64,000 bases of DNA from an uncultured Eggerthella sp. Its GTDB lineage: Bacteria; Actinomycetota; Coriobacteriia; Coriobacteriales; Eggerthellaceae. A program made the translations under genes and the position numbers. This document shows, piece after piece, positions 52,275 through 60,722 of the stretch (the stretch's first letter is position 1; each line of letters begins with the position of its first letter). The notes under the pieces were generated by a model, which saw only the letters and a program-made list of their open reading frames with translations, had not been told where the DNA came from and made no database searches. The stretch covers positions 1 through 64,000 of the forward strand of contig USDX01000005.1 in assembly GCA_900553605.1 (NCBI GenBank). Reading direction: 5' to 3'.

Positions 52275-52789
52275 GCGGTCCTCTTTCGGTTGATGATGCG
52301 CTTAAGGTTGATGAGCGCGTTTTTGTTTTTCCTATCGTAGCGTGAAGCGATGCGTACTCCAATACACGAACCGTTAATTCCGACCATTTTTGTAGGTTTT
52401 TGGCAGGGAAGCGTTGACCGGGCATGATTGCTGGCTTGCTGTATCTGTGTAGCCAGGGAAGTTGGTGGAAGGGGTTGGGAGCGGGAATTGCCCGCAAGGC
52501 TGCATCTGCGTAACTGGGGAAGATGGGGCGTTTCGGGCATTAGCAGAGCGGGCGTCCGCCAGATCGAGGGTCCAAGGCGAGAGCCAAATGCTGAGGCGAG
52601 CAGCTATTGGATAAAAGATATGTGGGGAAATAGTTAGATAAACTAAGTAATTTACAAAGTGCGCTACAGTTATTTCTTGCAGTTATTGGACAAAACATGC
52701 ATTTATGAAGAGAACTTAGCGCACTGCATACAACAGCAGTGGTGCGCATAGAGCCGCGCGGGGTTTCTCGTGGCATTGAGGAGATCGAA
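52275..52789. other. long intergenic region with diverged direct repeats
   Basis: No gene is supported in this 515-nt divergent space. Two 28-nt direct repeats, matching at about 22 positions, lie at 52438-52465 and 52499-52526. Closer to degV an inverted pair AGTGCGCT/AGCGCACT spans about 52657-52724 and could be an operator. Promoters for cysE and degV must lie here. Confidence 0.5.
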
Positions 52790-53629
52790 TTGATTCGCAT
52801 CATCGTTGACTCGGGATCTGACCTGTTACCGGAGGTCGCCCATGAGCACAACATTCAGGTTTTGCCGCTTCTCGCCAATGTGGATGGGGTCGAGTATCGC
52901 GATGGGATCGATTTGAAGCGCGATGATTTTTATACGTTGCTCGAAGAAACGGGCGCGTTTCCTAAGACCTCCCAAGTGTCACCCCATGTGTTTGCCGAGG
53001 CATTCAGAGAAGCGCGCGATTCAGGTGATCAGGTTATCGCTATTACTCTTTCTTCGGCGTTGAGCGGTACCTATCAAAGCGCCAAACTTGCGCAAGCCAT
53101 GGTGGGAGAAGAGGGCGTTTATGTCGTTGACTCCCTGTCTGCATCGTACGCCATCGCCATGATTGCGGAATATGCCAGCGCGCTGCGTGACGAAGGCTTG
53201 TCTGCAAAGCAGATCGTTGCCGAAATCGAACGATTCAAAGGTCGGGTGAAGCTGGTTGCCATGCTTGACACGTTGGAGTACCTGCAGCGCGGCGGGCGCT
53301 TGCCCAAAGCTGCCGCCCGCTTGGGTGAGGCTGCGAAGCTGAAGCCCGTTGTGGTGATTAGCGAAGAGGGCGAAGTGGGTCTTAGCACGGCTGTGCTTGG
53401 ACGAAAACGTGCCCTCGATACGCTATTGAAGAAGGTTGCTAAATATTCGGTTGATGCTTCTTTCCCTGCTATTCCGATTTACTCCTTTGGCACAAAAACA
53501 TGTGCAAAGATGGAGGATGAGATGGCAGGTGCTGGTATGAGTTTGTCTGACAGACATCAAATCGGGTTCGTGATCGGCTCCCATATTGGCCCAGGTGCTT
53601 ACGGTGTTGTCTTCGTAGAGCAGGAGTAG
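52790..53629 (+). CDS. DegV-family fatty-acid-binding protein
   Basis: DegV/FakB proteins bind a fatty acid and present it to FakA for phosphorylation. The 279-aa protein starts LIRIIVDSGSDL from TTG 52790, behind GAGGAG with 6-nt spacing; upstream in-frame starts would add non-conserved residues. Seen: PLLANVDGVEYRDG, KTSQVSPHVFAEAF (T-S-Q-P-like ligand loop), ITLSSALSGTYQSAKLA and LDTLEYLQRGGRLPK (R-G-G-R). fakA is not nearby. The gene stands alone. Confidence 0.88.
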   Translation: MIRIIVDSGSDLLPEVAHEHNIQVLPLLANVDGVEYRDGIDLKRDDFYTLLEETGAFPKTSQVSPHVFAEAFREARDSGDQVIAITLSSALSGTYQSAKLAQAMVGEEGVYVVDSLSASYAIAMIAEYASALRDEGLSAKQIVAEIERFKGRVKLVAMLDTLEYLQRGGRLPKAAARLGEAAKLKPVVVISEEGEVGLSTAVLGRKRALDTLLKKVAKYSVDASFPAIPIYSFGTKTCAKMEDEMAGAGMSLSDRHQIGFVIGSHIGPGAYGVVFVEQE

Positions 53630-53728
53630 CTCATGCTGAATTCCCCGCTTCTCGGTTAAAAGTTTACTATGGCTAATTTCTGACAGTATTCCGACTTCTT
53701 GCAGGTATCATGGGCATCGATAAAGAAT

Positions 53729-53752
53729 GCCCTTTGCGCAATGCAAAAGGGC
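53729..53752. terminator. hairpin between degV and the DUF2797 gene
   Basis: GCCCTTTGC and GCAAAAGGGC pair around a 5-nt loop, 100 nt after degV and 26 nt before the next start. No U-run is evident; it could act as a terminator or lie in the leader of the next gene. Confidence 0.45.
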
Positions 53753-53777
53753 CGTATTGTAAGAATCGAGGGTCCAT

Positions 53778-54695
53778 ATGCGTTTTCTCGGCGAGGATAT
53801 TACGGTATTGGCAGGACACGGCTTTGATGAAAAGGGGCCGTATCTTCTCATCAACGATATAAGCAAAGCGGCGCAGTATCGTTTTAGCGTGAGAGGCAGG
53901 GCGTTTACTTTGAAGCGACTGCCTGAACGGTATTGCGTTGGCAGGTTTGATTTGCTTACGCACCAGAAGAGCGTGTGTCCTTTGCAAGTAAAACTGTTGC
54001 CCTCGGAGAAAGACAGCATGTGTCCTGCTTGCAGGGAGGCGACAGGATTCAACCCATCTTTTTATTACGCTGAAACAATATCGCCGCAACAGCGCGCCTA
54101 CAATGAAACGCCCCATTACGTTTACCTGGCCTATTTCTCTAAACAGCATATTAAAGCGGGTATCTCATCGGAAACGCGAGGCATAGAACGTTTGCTGGAG
54201 CAAGGAGCCCGTGCCGCCTGCGTTGTTGGGCGCTTTCCTAATGCGTATGAAGCTCGCGTTTTGGAGGCTGCATTATGTGCTCAGCAGCAGATACTGGAAA
54301 CTATGCGTGCATCGGTGAAAGCGCGGTTGCTTGCGGAAGAGCCCTATAAAGCCGTGGAGGCTTGTGAGACGCTAGAAACTAGAGCGAGCGCCTTGGCTCA
54401 GATTGATGAGGTGGTCCGTGCGGGATTTTCGTTAAAGGAAGGCGCCCAGGATCTTTCGCACTATTATTTTGGAGGTCCGTCACCCGATGTTAGCGAATTG
54501 CAGTTGCCAAATGGCCATGAAACCGAATGCGCGGGAGAATGCCTTGGGATGGTCGGGGATAAGCTGGTTATGAGACAGGGTAGTTTTGGGTATGTGGCTT
54601 CCCTTAAAGAATGGGTTGCTCATGCGATCGATCTTTTTGAGGGAGAGGTTCACTTCGAATACGAGTCGGCACCGCAGCAGATCTCGTTGTTCTAA
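53778..54695 (+). CDS. DUF2797 protein
   Basis: A 305-aa protein of the DUF2797 family. An N-terminal beta-rich part (1-60) precedes a cysteine cluster (C in SVCPLQ, then MCPACREATG), which probably binds zinc. Then comes a GIY-YIG-like segment (HYVYLAYFSKQHIKAGISSETRGIERLLEQGARAA) and a helical C-terminus. The catalytic pattern suggests nucleic-acid binding or cleavage, but the family is uncharacterised. It ends in a Gln-Ile-Ser-Leu-Phe (QISLF) peptide; QxxLF-like ends can be sliding-clamp-binding motifs, so a role at replication forks is possible (inference). Confidence 0.72.
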   Translation: MRFLGEDITVLAGHGFDEKGPYLLINDISKAAQYRFSVRGRAFTLKRLPERYCVGRFDLLTHQKSVCPLQVKLLPSEKDSMCPACREATGFNPSFYYAETISPQQRAYNETPHYVYLAYFSKQHIKAGISSETRGIERLLEQGARAACVVGRFPNAYEARVLEAALCAQQQILETMRASVKARLLAEEPYKAVEACETLETRASALAQIDEVVRAGFSLKEGAQDLSHYYFGGPSPDVSELQLPNGHETECAGECLGMVGDKLVMRQGSFGYVASLKEWVAHAIDLFEGEVHFEYESAPQQISLF

Positions 54696-54750
54696 CTTCG
54701 AGCGCCTTGGGCTCTACAAATGTTTTGGTTTTAAGCGCCGTTCCGGTTTG

Positions 54751-54792
54751 AACTGCCTCCCATTTCTCATGTCCAAGAATTGGGAGGCAGTT
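54751..54792. repeat. 12-bp inverted repeat between convergent genes
   Basis: AACTGCCTCCCA and its exact complement flank an 18-nt spacer, further extended by CCGG/CCGG. It lies between the DUF2797 and TetR stop codons and probably helps end both transcripts, though no U-run is present. Confidence 0.55.
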
Positions 54793-54811
54793 CAGTTCCG
54801 GGCGGCGTTTT

Positions 54812-55381
54812 CTATTTTCGTAGGGACGCTTCTCCAGAAACGAGGCTTTTGGATAGCTCGGCTAAACGCTTGGCCGAAAGATGCTTTCCTTCCTTAACCC
54901 ACTGTCGATAGAGAGTTAGTGCTGTATTGCAGCTAAACATAAGAACAAGGGAGATCTCGGCAGCAGAAAGGCGCCCGAACTTTCGGGTGTTGATGCGCTG
55001 AAGCTCGGTTAGTCGGGCGATGAGCGTACTGCTGATGCTTTCTGAGCTGGTACCGCAAACCAAGCATTCGTAAACAGGATTCTGATTTCCTTCATCGCAG
55101 AGATGGAGGATCAATTCAGCGACGAATTGCTCGTTGTTTTCAGGCAGATTCAGGCCTTCGGTTTTGTCGAGAAACGACCCCAGGAAAACATCGAGGTATT
55201 CCTGGGCAAGGTTTTCAAGTGCGGGGTAGTGACGGTAGAACGTTTTTTTGCCGATGCGCGCTTGGCGACATAGTTCAGCAACGGTAATGGATTCGAGCGC
55301 TTGTTTGCCGGCAAGCTCTTCAAAGGATCCGTGGATGGCCTCAAGGGTCTTTACAATGCGAAGGTCGGTGGCGTTGGCCAT
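54812..55381 (-). CDS. TetR-family transcriptional regulator
   Basis: A 189-aa repressor-type protein. The N-terminal HTH is SITVAELCRQARIGKKTFYRHYPALENL (about 28-58), the TetR signature; the remaining helical part would bind a ligand and dimerise. ATG 55381 is chosen because AAGGAGAAACG lies just upstream. It is on the same strand as, and downstream of, the flavodoxin-fold reductase gene but separated from it by a terminator. The A/T-rich space at 55430-55560 upstream of tetR is the likely site of autoregulation. Confidence 0.85.
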   Translation of the reverse strand: MANATDLRIVKTLEAIHGSFEELAGKQALESITVAELCRQARIGKKTFYRHYPALENLAQEYLDVFLGSFLDKTEGLNLPENNEQFVAELILHLCDEGNQNPVYECLVCGTSSESISSTLIARLTELQRINTRKFGRLSAAEISLVLMFSCNTALTLYRQWVKEGKHLSAKRLAELSKSLVSGEASLRK

Positions 55382-55566
55382 TCGTTTCTCCTTGTTGCTG
55401 TTGAATGTCTGTTTTATTCTTTGACTCATAGTACCCAATAACACTGCAGGATTGGATCATTGTGACGAATAACACAAGGGTATATTAAGCTATGTAAGTA
55501 GCATAACTCTACATAATCCCAGGTGAACATGGTGATACTAGGGTGTTGTCGATGTGAGTTTTGGCA

Positions 55567-55591
55567 TAAAAAAGGCAGCTGTTTTGCTGCC
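55567..55591 (-). terminator. terminator of the flavodoxin-fold reductase gene
   Basis: On the minus strand GGCAGC/GCTGCC with a 6-nt loop is followed by TTTTTTAT. Confidence 0.8.
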
Positions 55592-55631
55592 CTCGATTCA
55601 ATAATGGGTTAACCCGAAACGTTTACGTGGT

Positions 55632-56207
55632 TTATTTTCCGGAAGCTTTTTCCAGGGCTTCAGACAAAAGCGCTCCTACCTTTGCTCCGATTACGTCTAA
55701 GCCTGCTGCGCTTACGCATTCGCATTTGCCGATGCCGTATTCGCGGGCGAGCATTGCGATGTTTTGGTAGCCGCAGTCGGCCTCGTCGGGGAGCATGCCG
55801 CCGCGGGTGGTTACGTATACCAGCTTGTCGGCGTTGCATAAGCCAACGGGACCGTGCTCGCCGTAGCGATACAGGATGCCCACCACATCGATGTCCTCGA
55901 TGTACGCCTTAAGCGAAGCGGGGTAGCTCGAAGCCCAGAACGGTGCAGCGATAACAATGCGGTCGGCATCGCGGAACTGACGAGCGCGGGCGAATGCTGC
56001 ATCATCGAGTCTGCCTTCTTCTGCCAGTTTCTGGCGGGCATTCAACGTTTCTGAGGTTAGGGGCGCAATCTTTTCCTCTTCAAGCACCACTTCGTTTACC
56101 TCGAAGGGCTCTTCAGCCTGCATTGCCTCGATAACTCCCCGGGCGAGTTTCAAAGAACGGGAGGTTTCGCGGTTCACGCATGCGTTTACGAACAGTAGTT
56201 TCTTCAT
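55632..56207 (-). CDS. NAD(P)H-dependent flavodoxin-fold oxidoreductase
   Basis: A 191-aa FMN reductase/azoreductase-like protein. The N-terminal beta-strand and phosphate loop are KLLFVNACVNRETSRSLKLA (the loop CVNRETSRS binds FMN phosphate). APFWASSYPASLKAYIEDID and YVTTRGGMLP are the other flavin-contacting loops of the AzoR/MdaB group. It reduces quinones or azo compounds with NAD(P)H; the substrate is unknown. The start is preceded by GGAAACGAG. The adjacent TetR gene may control it. Confidence 0.84.
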   Translation of the reverse strand: MKKLLFVNACVNRETSRSLKLARGVIEAMQAEEPFEVNEVVLEEEKIAPLTSETLNARQKLAEEGRLDDAAFARARQFRDADRIVIAAPFWASSYPASLKAYIEDIDVVGILYRYGEHGPVGLCNADKLVYVTTRGGMLPDEADCGYQNIAMLAREYGIGKCECVSAAGLDVIGAKVGALLSEALEKASGK

Positions 56208-56310
56208 GGGCTCGTTTCCTTTCGGGCTTGCGCTTTTGGTCGGTGCACGGGAAGGGGGCTTGCTCTGCGACGTTCGCCACCATTTCCCAGAAGCTCCGTA
56301 AGCGATAAAT

Positions 56311-56345
56311 GAAAGCCCCTTTAGCGTAACGCTAAAGGGGCTTTC
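56311..56345. terminator. terminator between the aminotransferase and reductase genes
   Basis: A 15-bp perfect stem (GAAAGCCCCTTTAGC and complement) around GTAAC, 45 nt after the aminotransferase stop on the minus strand. Confidence 0.75.
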
Positions 56346-56389
56346 ATGATCTGGTTTGTTGCGTTTGGGATCGGATGATCATTCGGCAG

Positions 56390-57952
56390 TTATGCCTGTC
56401 GATAGTGGCGCAGGAAGTCGTCCAGATTGGTCATGCATTCGCTGAGCACTTCGATGCGCGGCAGATATACCACGCGGAAATGGTCGGGTTGTTGCCAGTT
56501 GAAGCCTTTGCCTGGAACCAGCAGGATCTTCTTTTCATGCAGCAAATCAAGAGCAAATTGTTCATCGTTGGTGATATTGAATTTCTTTGCGTCGATTTTC
56601 GGGAAGATGTAGAAGCCACCCTTTGGTTTTACCGCGGTAATGCCGTCAATGCTGTTGAGGGCGTTGTACACGTATTCGCGCTGTTCGTATACACGTCCAC
56701 CGGGAACCACATAGCTTTCTACACTTTGGTGTCCCCAAAGTGCCGTTTGAACGATGCTTTGTGCGGGAACGTTGGAGCACAGGCGCATGTTCGAGAGCAT
56801 ATCGATTCCCAGGATGAAGTCACGAGCGCAGTCGCGGTTGCCGGAAAGTACCATCCAGCCAATGCGATAGCCAGCGATCATGTGGCTCTTCGAGAGGCCG
56901 CTGAAGGTGACGCAGAACAGGTCGGGAGCCATGCTGGCGATAGACACATGCTCTTCACCGTCGAACACCAGGCGGTCATAAATCTCATCGGAGAAGATCA
57001 TGAGCTGGTGCTTGCGGGCCACATCGACTATCTCCTGCAACACTTCGCGCGGGTACAGTGCGCCCGTGGGATTGTTGGGGTTGATGATGACGATGGCCTT
57101 GGTGCGCGGTGTGATTTTGCTTTCGATGTCTTGAATGTCGGGATACCACTCCGCCTGCTCGTCGCAAATATAGTGCACGGGATTGCCGCCTGCGAGTGTT
57201 GCACACGCCGTCCAAAGCGGGTAGTCGGGGCTTGGGATAAGGATCTCGTCGCCATTATCGAGAAGAGCTTGCATACACAGGTTGATAAGCTCGCTCACGC
57301 CGTTGCCGGTGTAAATGCTGTCCATGTCCACGTTGGGCAGGCCTTTGATCTGAGAGTACTGCATGATGGCCTTGCGGGCGCTGAAGAGCCCCTTCGAGTC
57401 GCTGTAGCCTTCGCAGTCGGGCAGCTGGTGACGCATGTCCTGCACAACTTCATCTGGAGTGCGGAAGCCGAAGGGGGCGGGGTTGCCGATGTTGAGCTTC
57501 AGGATGCGCATGCCTTGGCGTTCCATGCGTGCCGCTTCGTCTACAACCGGGCCTCGAACGTCGTACAGGACGTTGTCGAGCTTGGAGGATTTCTTGAACT
57601 GACGCATGGGTGCACTTCCTTCTGTGGTGGTTGCCGCAGTACCGTTTGCTTGTTCGCTGCTGGCTTCTGTGGTGTTGCTTTTGGTGGTTGCAGTGGTTGC
57701 CGAGTTGGTTTGGGCGGGTTTGCTCTCGTGGGTTTTGCCTTCGGCGAGCCACGATGTAGGAACGTTTAGTGTTTGGGCTAGCACCGCCATGACGTCGGGG
57801 CGGGGAATTGTTTTTCCGCTTACATATTGGCTTACCTGGCTTTTGCCCAGCTTGAATCCAAGAGCTTCAGCGGCATGGATGAGGTCGGTTTGCTTCATGT
57901 TCGCGCTGCCCATGGCAGCTTTAAGCCGATCGGAAAACGTTTGCTGCGCCAC
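56390..57952 (-). CDS. XRE-family HTH fused to a class I aminotransferase (AlaA-like)
   Basis: A 520-aa fusion. Residues 1-70 are a lambda-repressor-type HTH (MKQTDLIHAAEALG, KLGKSQVSQYVSGKTIPR). A disordered Thr/Ser/Ala/Glu linker follows (75-115), then a complete PLP aminotransferase (about 120-520): LNIGNPAPFGF, IYTGNGVSELI, PSPDYPLW, IINPNNPTGALY, IFSDEIYDRLVFDG and the PLP-Lys in FSGLSKSHMIAGYRIGW. The catalytic part resembles AlaA, glutamate-pyruvate aminotransferase. The design parallels MocR regulators but with a different DNA-binding domain. The region upstream holds several TTGAACT sites that are likely its operator. Confidence 0.9.
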   Translation of the reverse strand: MAQQTFSDRLKAAMGSANMKQTDLIHAAEALGFKLGKSQVSQYVSGKTIPRPDVMAVLAQTLNVPTSWLAEGKTHESKPAQTNSATTATTKSNTTEASSEQANGTAATTTEGSAPMRQFKKSSKLDNVLYDVRGPVVDEAARMERQGMRILKLNIGNPAPFGFRTPDEVVQDMRHQLPDCEGYSDSKGLFSARKAIMQYSQIKGLPNVDMDSIYTGNGVSELINLCMQALLDNGDEILIPSPDYPLWTACATLAGGNPVHYICDEQAEWYPDIQDIESKITPRTKAIVIINPNNPTGALYPREVLQEIVDVARKHQLMIFSDEIYDRLVFDGEEHVSIASMAPDLFCVTFSGLSKSHMIAGYRIGWMVLSGNRDCARDFILGIDMLSNMRLCSNVPAQSIVQTALWGHQSVESYVVPGGRVYEQREYVYNALNSIDGITAVKPKGGFYIFPKIDAKKFNITNDEQFALDLLHEKKILLVPGKGFNWQQPDHFRVVYLPRIEVLSECMTNLDDFLRHYRQA

Positions 57953-57963
57953 GCTGTCTCCTT

Positions 57964-58077
57964 AAGTTCAAACTAATTTTGAACTTTTCTTGGCACTGAA
58001 GTGAAAAGTTCAATTTATAAGAGGATAGCATGTCATTAAATTGAACTGAAGAGAATATCGGTAAAGTAAATTGAACT
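57964..58077 (-). promoter_or_regulatory. operator cluster upstream of the XRE-aminotransferase gene
   Basis: An inverted repeat AAGTTCAA (57964-57971) / TTGAACTT (57979-57986) lies 12 nt before the start codon. Three further copies of TAAATTGAACT occur: one reversed at 58006-58017, the others at about 58037-58047 and 58067-58077, the last two 30 nt apart. A TATAAA read on the minus strand overlaps one site. The pattern suggests cooperative autoregulation by the encoded HTH. Confidence 0.6.
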
Positions 58078-58166
58078 ATGGCTACAAAAAAAGCGAACGG
58101 CAACGCGCCGTTCGCTTGAAAGAGCTAGGGGGTTGCTCCCCGCCCACATCGTGCTAAGTGCAAAAA

Positions 58167-58199
58167 GTGGGAAAATGGGACCTGTCCCTATATTCCCAC
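58167..58199. repeat. REP-like element at the acyl carrier protein stop
   Basis: A 33-nt copy starting GTGGGAAAATGGGACC; its last base is the first of the ACP stop codon (complement). Confidence 0.85.
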
Positions 58200-58423
58200 T
58201 ATTCCTGCAGGCCCTCGATGTAGTTGATCAGGTCGCCTACGGTTTCCAGGTCTTCGGGCTCGCCGAACTCGATGCCACATTCGTCTTCCAGATCGCAGAT
58301 GAGTTCAACCATGTCGAGGGAATCGATACCCAGAGAATCGAAGGTAGAGTCTTCGGTAACCTGCTCGGGCTCGATGTCGAGGTTGTTGTTGAGAAGGGTG
58401 GTAATGGTGTTCATGATATCCAT
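58199..58423 (-). CDS. acpP: acyl carrier protein
   Basis: A 74-aa carrier for acyl chains as phosphopantetheine thioesters. The attachment Ser is in GIDSLDMVEL, and the protein is strongly acidic (LEDECGIEFGEPEDL) as expected. AAAGGA precedes ATG 58423; the second Met at 58414 is an alternative. No fatty-acid or polyketide genes surround it, so it may serve general fatty-acid synthesis from a distance or a special pathway. Confidence 0.92.
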   Translation of the reverse strand: MDIMNTITTLLNNNLDIEPEQVTEDSTFDSLGIDSLDMVELICDLEDECGIEFGEPEDLETVGDLINYIEGLQE

Positions 58424-58543
58424 GATGAAAGTCCTTTCGTTGTGCGATAAAACGCGAGGACATTGTACCCGATTACGCCGTATCGACCAGCGAAAGCGCG
58501 AGATCCTAACGAATTAGCACCGAGGGGAATTGCAAAGTAGAAA

Positions 58544-58640
58544 TGGCGGAGACGTGTGCGAATCGAACACACCTGAGACGTTCTGCGCGCCTCTCAGCGG
58601 CTTTGAAGGCCGTGGGGCCCACCAGGACCCATCCGTCTCC
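58544..58640 (-). tRNA. selC: selenocysteine tRNA (anticodon TCA)
   Basis: A 97-nt tRNA with the tRNA-Sec features: extended acceptor arm (GGAGACGG.../CGTCTCC), anticodon loop CTTCAAA reading UGA, a very long variable arm, and encoded CCA. It lies 128 nt downstream of selB on the same strand, completing a selA-selB-tRNA-Sec block. Confidence 0.95.
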
Positions 58641-58768
58641 CTATGGAAACCGTGCCCATAATACCTTTTCAGGCGCGAAAAACCAGGTTTTTACCGCTTA
58701 ATTCGGTAATCGGCAAAAGCTGGACAAGCGGCCTTTTGTCTGTTTAACGGATAGGGCTGCCTGCGTAT

Positions 58769-60709
58769 TTACGCTAAGCTTCTTTGGTCTCCCGATCGTT
58801 TCGTGATGCGCTTTTCGTCGAAGTATTCAAGAAGGGGAATAGCGTACTTGCGGCTTGTGCCCATCGCGTCTTTGAGCTCGGTTGCCGTGGCGCTCCCTTT
58901 TTCCTGGAGACATGCAACAGTTGCCTCCTGCAGTTGCTGCAGCGACTCTGCGGTAAAGCAGTAGGTTTTGTTCACACGCAATGCCCGTCCTTGTTTCTCA
59001 AGTGCCAAGAGTGCTTTGCGGCCTTGCGCTGCATCAAGCCCTGCTTCCTCAAAGACATCATCGACGGGAGGTGGGGTAGTGCCATGTGAGTGCAGCGCGG
59101 CGTAGAGGGAATCGGCTGCCTGTTTTTCCAAATTGCGGGCTCCAGCTCCTGCCTTTGGATGGCTAATCTCGTTTTTCTCAAGGACAAGCTTTCCTGTTGC
59201 TATGGCTTCTTCCAGCAATGCCTTGAAGCATTCGTCTGGCAGATGGCGTGGGTAGCGCTGCTTAAGGGCGTTGATTGCCATGCCGGTAGCAGCTGGCTTG
59301 TTTGCATGGAAAGCCGCCAGGATATTCTCCATGGCCATGATGTGTCGTTGAACCGTGGTGCGCTTGGCCCAGAGTTCATGGCTTGCGCCCAATGATGCGT
59401 ATTCAGGTCGTTTGGCTTTTTTGGCTTCCGACTCAAGCAATTTGGCAATGTGCTCCACGGGGAGGTTGGCTATACGGGAAATTTCCTTTTCCGAAATGGG
59501 GATATCGTACGAATCGATAATCGCATGACAAATAGCAAGATTGTCGCTTTCGGTTAAGGCAGCCAAAAGCGAGCGGTCCTCATCCTTCAGATTCGTTCGG
59601 TGATGCGGGATGCTGTTAAGGACGGTGCCGCCGCCAATGACGCGAACTGGCGAAAACGATCGAACGATAAAGCGGTCACTGCGTGAAATGGGCAAGGGCA
59701 CGTCGAGGCGTATTTGCGCGAAGGCGGTTTGCCCCGGGGCAAGTTCACTGAGACCATCCATCAAAAGAAGACGCCCCGTTACTTCTCGGGTGCCATGGGC
59801 AATGTGCACGGTTGATCCGCTCTCAAATGGCTTTGCCTGCGTATTGGTTGCTGGCAGGTAGGTAAACTGAGCGTCAAAACGGTTGCTTGCCTCCAAGGTG
59901 CCTGGCGTTATCAGGAAATCACCAGGATCGAGGTCTTCCTTTTTAACGCCCACCAAATTCAGTGCGGTTCGGTTGCCGGCAAGGCTTTCTTGAACTTCGG
60001 ATCCATGAACCTGCACTGATCTTACGCGCGTGAGGATGCCAGAAGGAACCACCTCAAGCTCCATGTCGGGCACGACAGACCCCTGCCATAGGGTTCCTGT
60101 TACAACCGTGCCTGCGCCCTTGATGGTGAAAACGCGATCGATGGGAAGGCGGACGGGACCTTCCTTGGAGGTGCTTCTCAGTTTCTGCGCCTGATCTGCA
60201 AGAACACTCTTTAGCTCATCGAGCCCCTGTCCTGTTCGTGCGGAAACGGGAACAAGCGGAGCATCGGCAAAGGGCGTTCCTTCTAAGCCTACCCGCACTT
60301 CCTCGCTGACCAGTTCAATCCATTCTTCGTCTACAAGATCGCATTTGGTGAGGGCGATAACGCAATTGGTAATGCCGAGCAGCTGAAGGACTGCGGTGTG
60401 CTCGCGTGTTTGGGGCATGATCCCGTCATCTGCCGCTATGCACAGCAGAGCAAGGTCGATGCCCGAAGCGCCGGCGATCATTTGACGAACAAAGCGTTCG
60501 TGGCCCGGCACATCCACCACGCCAAGAAACGTTCCGTCGGGAAGGGGGAGGCGGGCAAACCCCAGTTCAATGGTGATTCCCCTACGCTTTTCTTCGGCAA
60601 GGCGGTCTGGGTCGGTACCGGTAAGCGCTTCGATCAATGTCGATTTGCCGTGATCGATATGGCCGGCAGTGCCGACGATAAGGGGGCTTTCGCTTTTGTG
60701 ATGTGCCAT
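58769..60709 (-). CDS. selB: selenocysteine-specific elongation factor
   Basis: Brings Sec-tRNA-Sec to ribosomes at UGA codons marked by a SECIS hairpin. The 646-aa protein has an EF-Tu-like GTPase (GTAGHIDHGKSTL, DVPGHERFVRQM, TKCDL), three beta-barrel domains, and C-terminal winged-helix repeats (about 420-646) that bind the mRNA hairpin. ATG 60709 is chosen for GGAG 7 nt upstream; it starts 13 nt after the selA stop, so the two are co-translated. It is intact. Confidence 0.96.
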   Translation of the reverse strand: MAHHKSESPLIVGTAGHIDHGKSTLIEALTGTDPDRLAEEKRRGITIELGFARLPLPDGTFLGVVDVPGHERFVRQMIAGASGIDLALLCIAADDGIMPQTREHTAVLQLLGITNCVIALTKCDLVDEEWIELVSEEVRVGLEGTPFADAPLVPVSARTGQGLDELKSVLADQAQKLRSTSKEGPVRLPIDRVFTIKGAGTVVTGTLWQGSVVPDMELEVVPSGILTRVRSVQVHGSEVQESLAGNRTALNLVGVKKEDLDPGDFLITPGTLEASNRFDAQFTYLPATNTQAKPFESGSTVHIAHGTREVTGRLLLMDGLSELAPGQTAFAQIRLDVPLPISRSDRFIVRSFSPVRVIGGGTVLNSIPHHRTNLKDEDRSLLAALTESDNLAICHAIIDSYDIPISEKEISRIANLPVEHIAKLLESEAKKAKRPEYASLGASHELWAKRTTVQRHIMAMENILAAFHANKPAATGMAINALKQRYPRHLPDECFKALLEEAIATGKLVLEKNEISHPKAGAGARNLEKQAADSLYAALHSHGTTPPPVDDVFEEAGLDAAQGRKALLALEKQGRALRVNKTYCFTAESLQQLQEATVACLQEKGSATATELKDAMGTSRKYAIPLLEYFDEKRITKRSGDQRSLA

Positions 60710-60722
60710 AAGGATCTCCAAA

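Noticed and set aside
58544..58640. tRNA considered as an amber suppressor that could explain the TAG-split cas9 and mscL
   Set aside because: The anticodon is TCA (UGA) and the fold is tRNA-Sec. No CTA-anticodon tRNA was found in the window.
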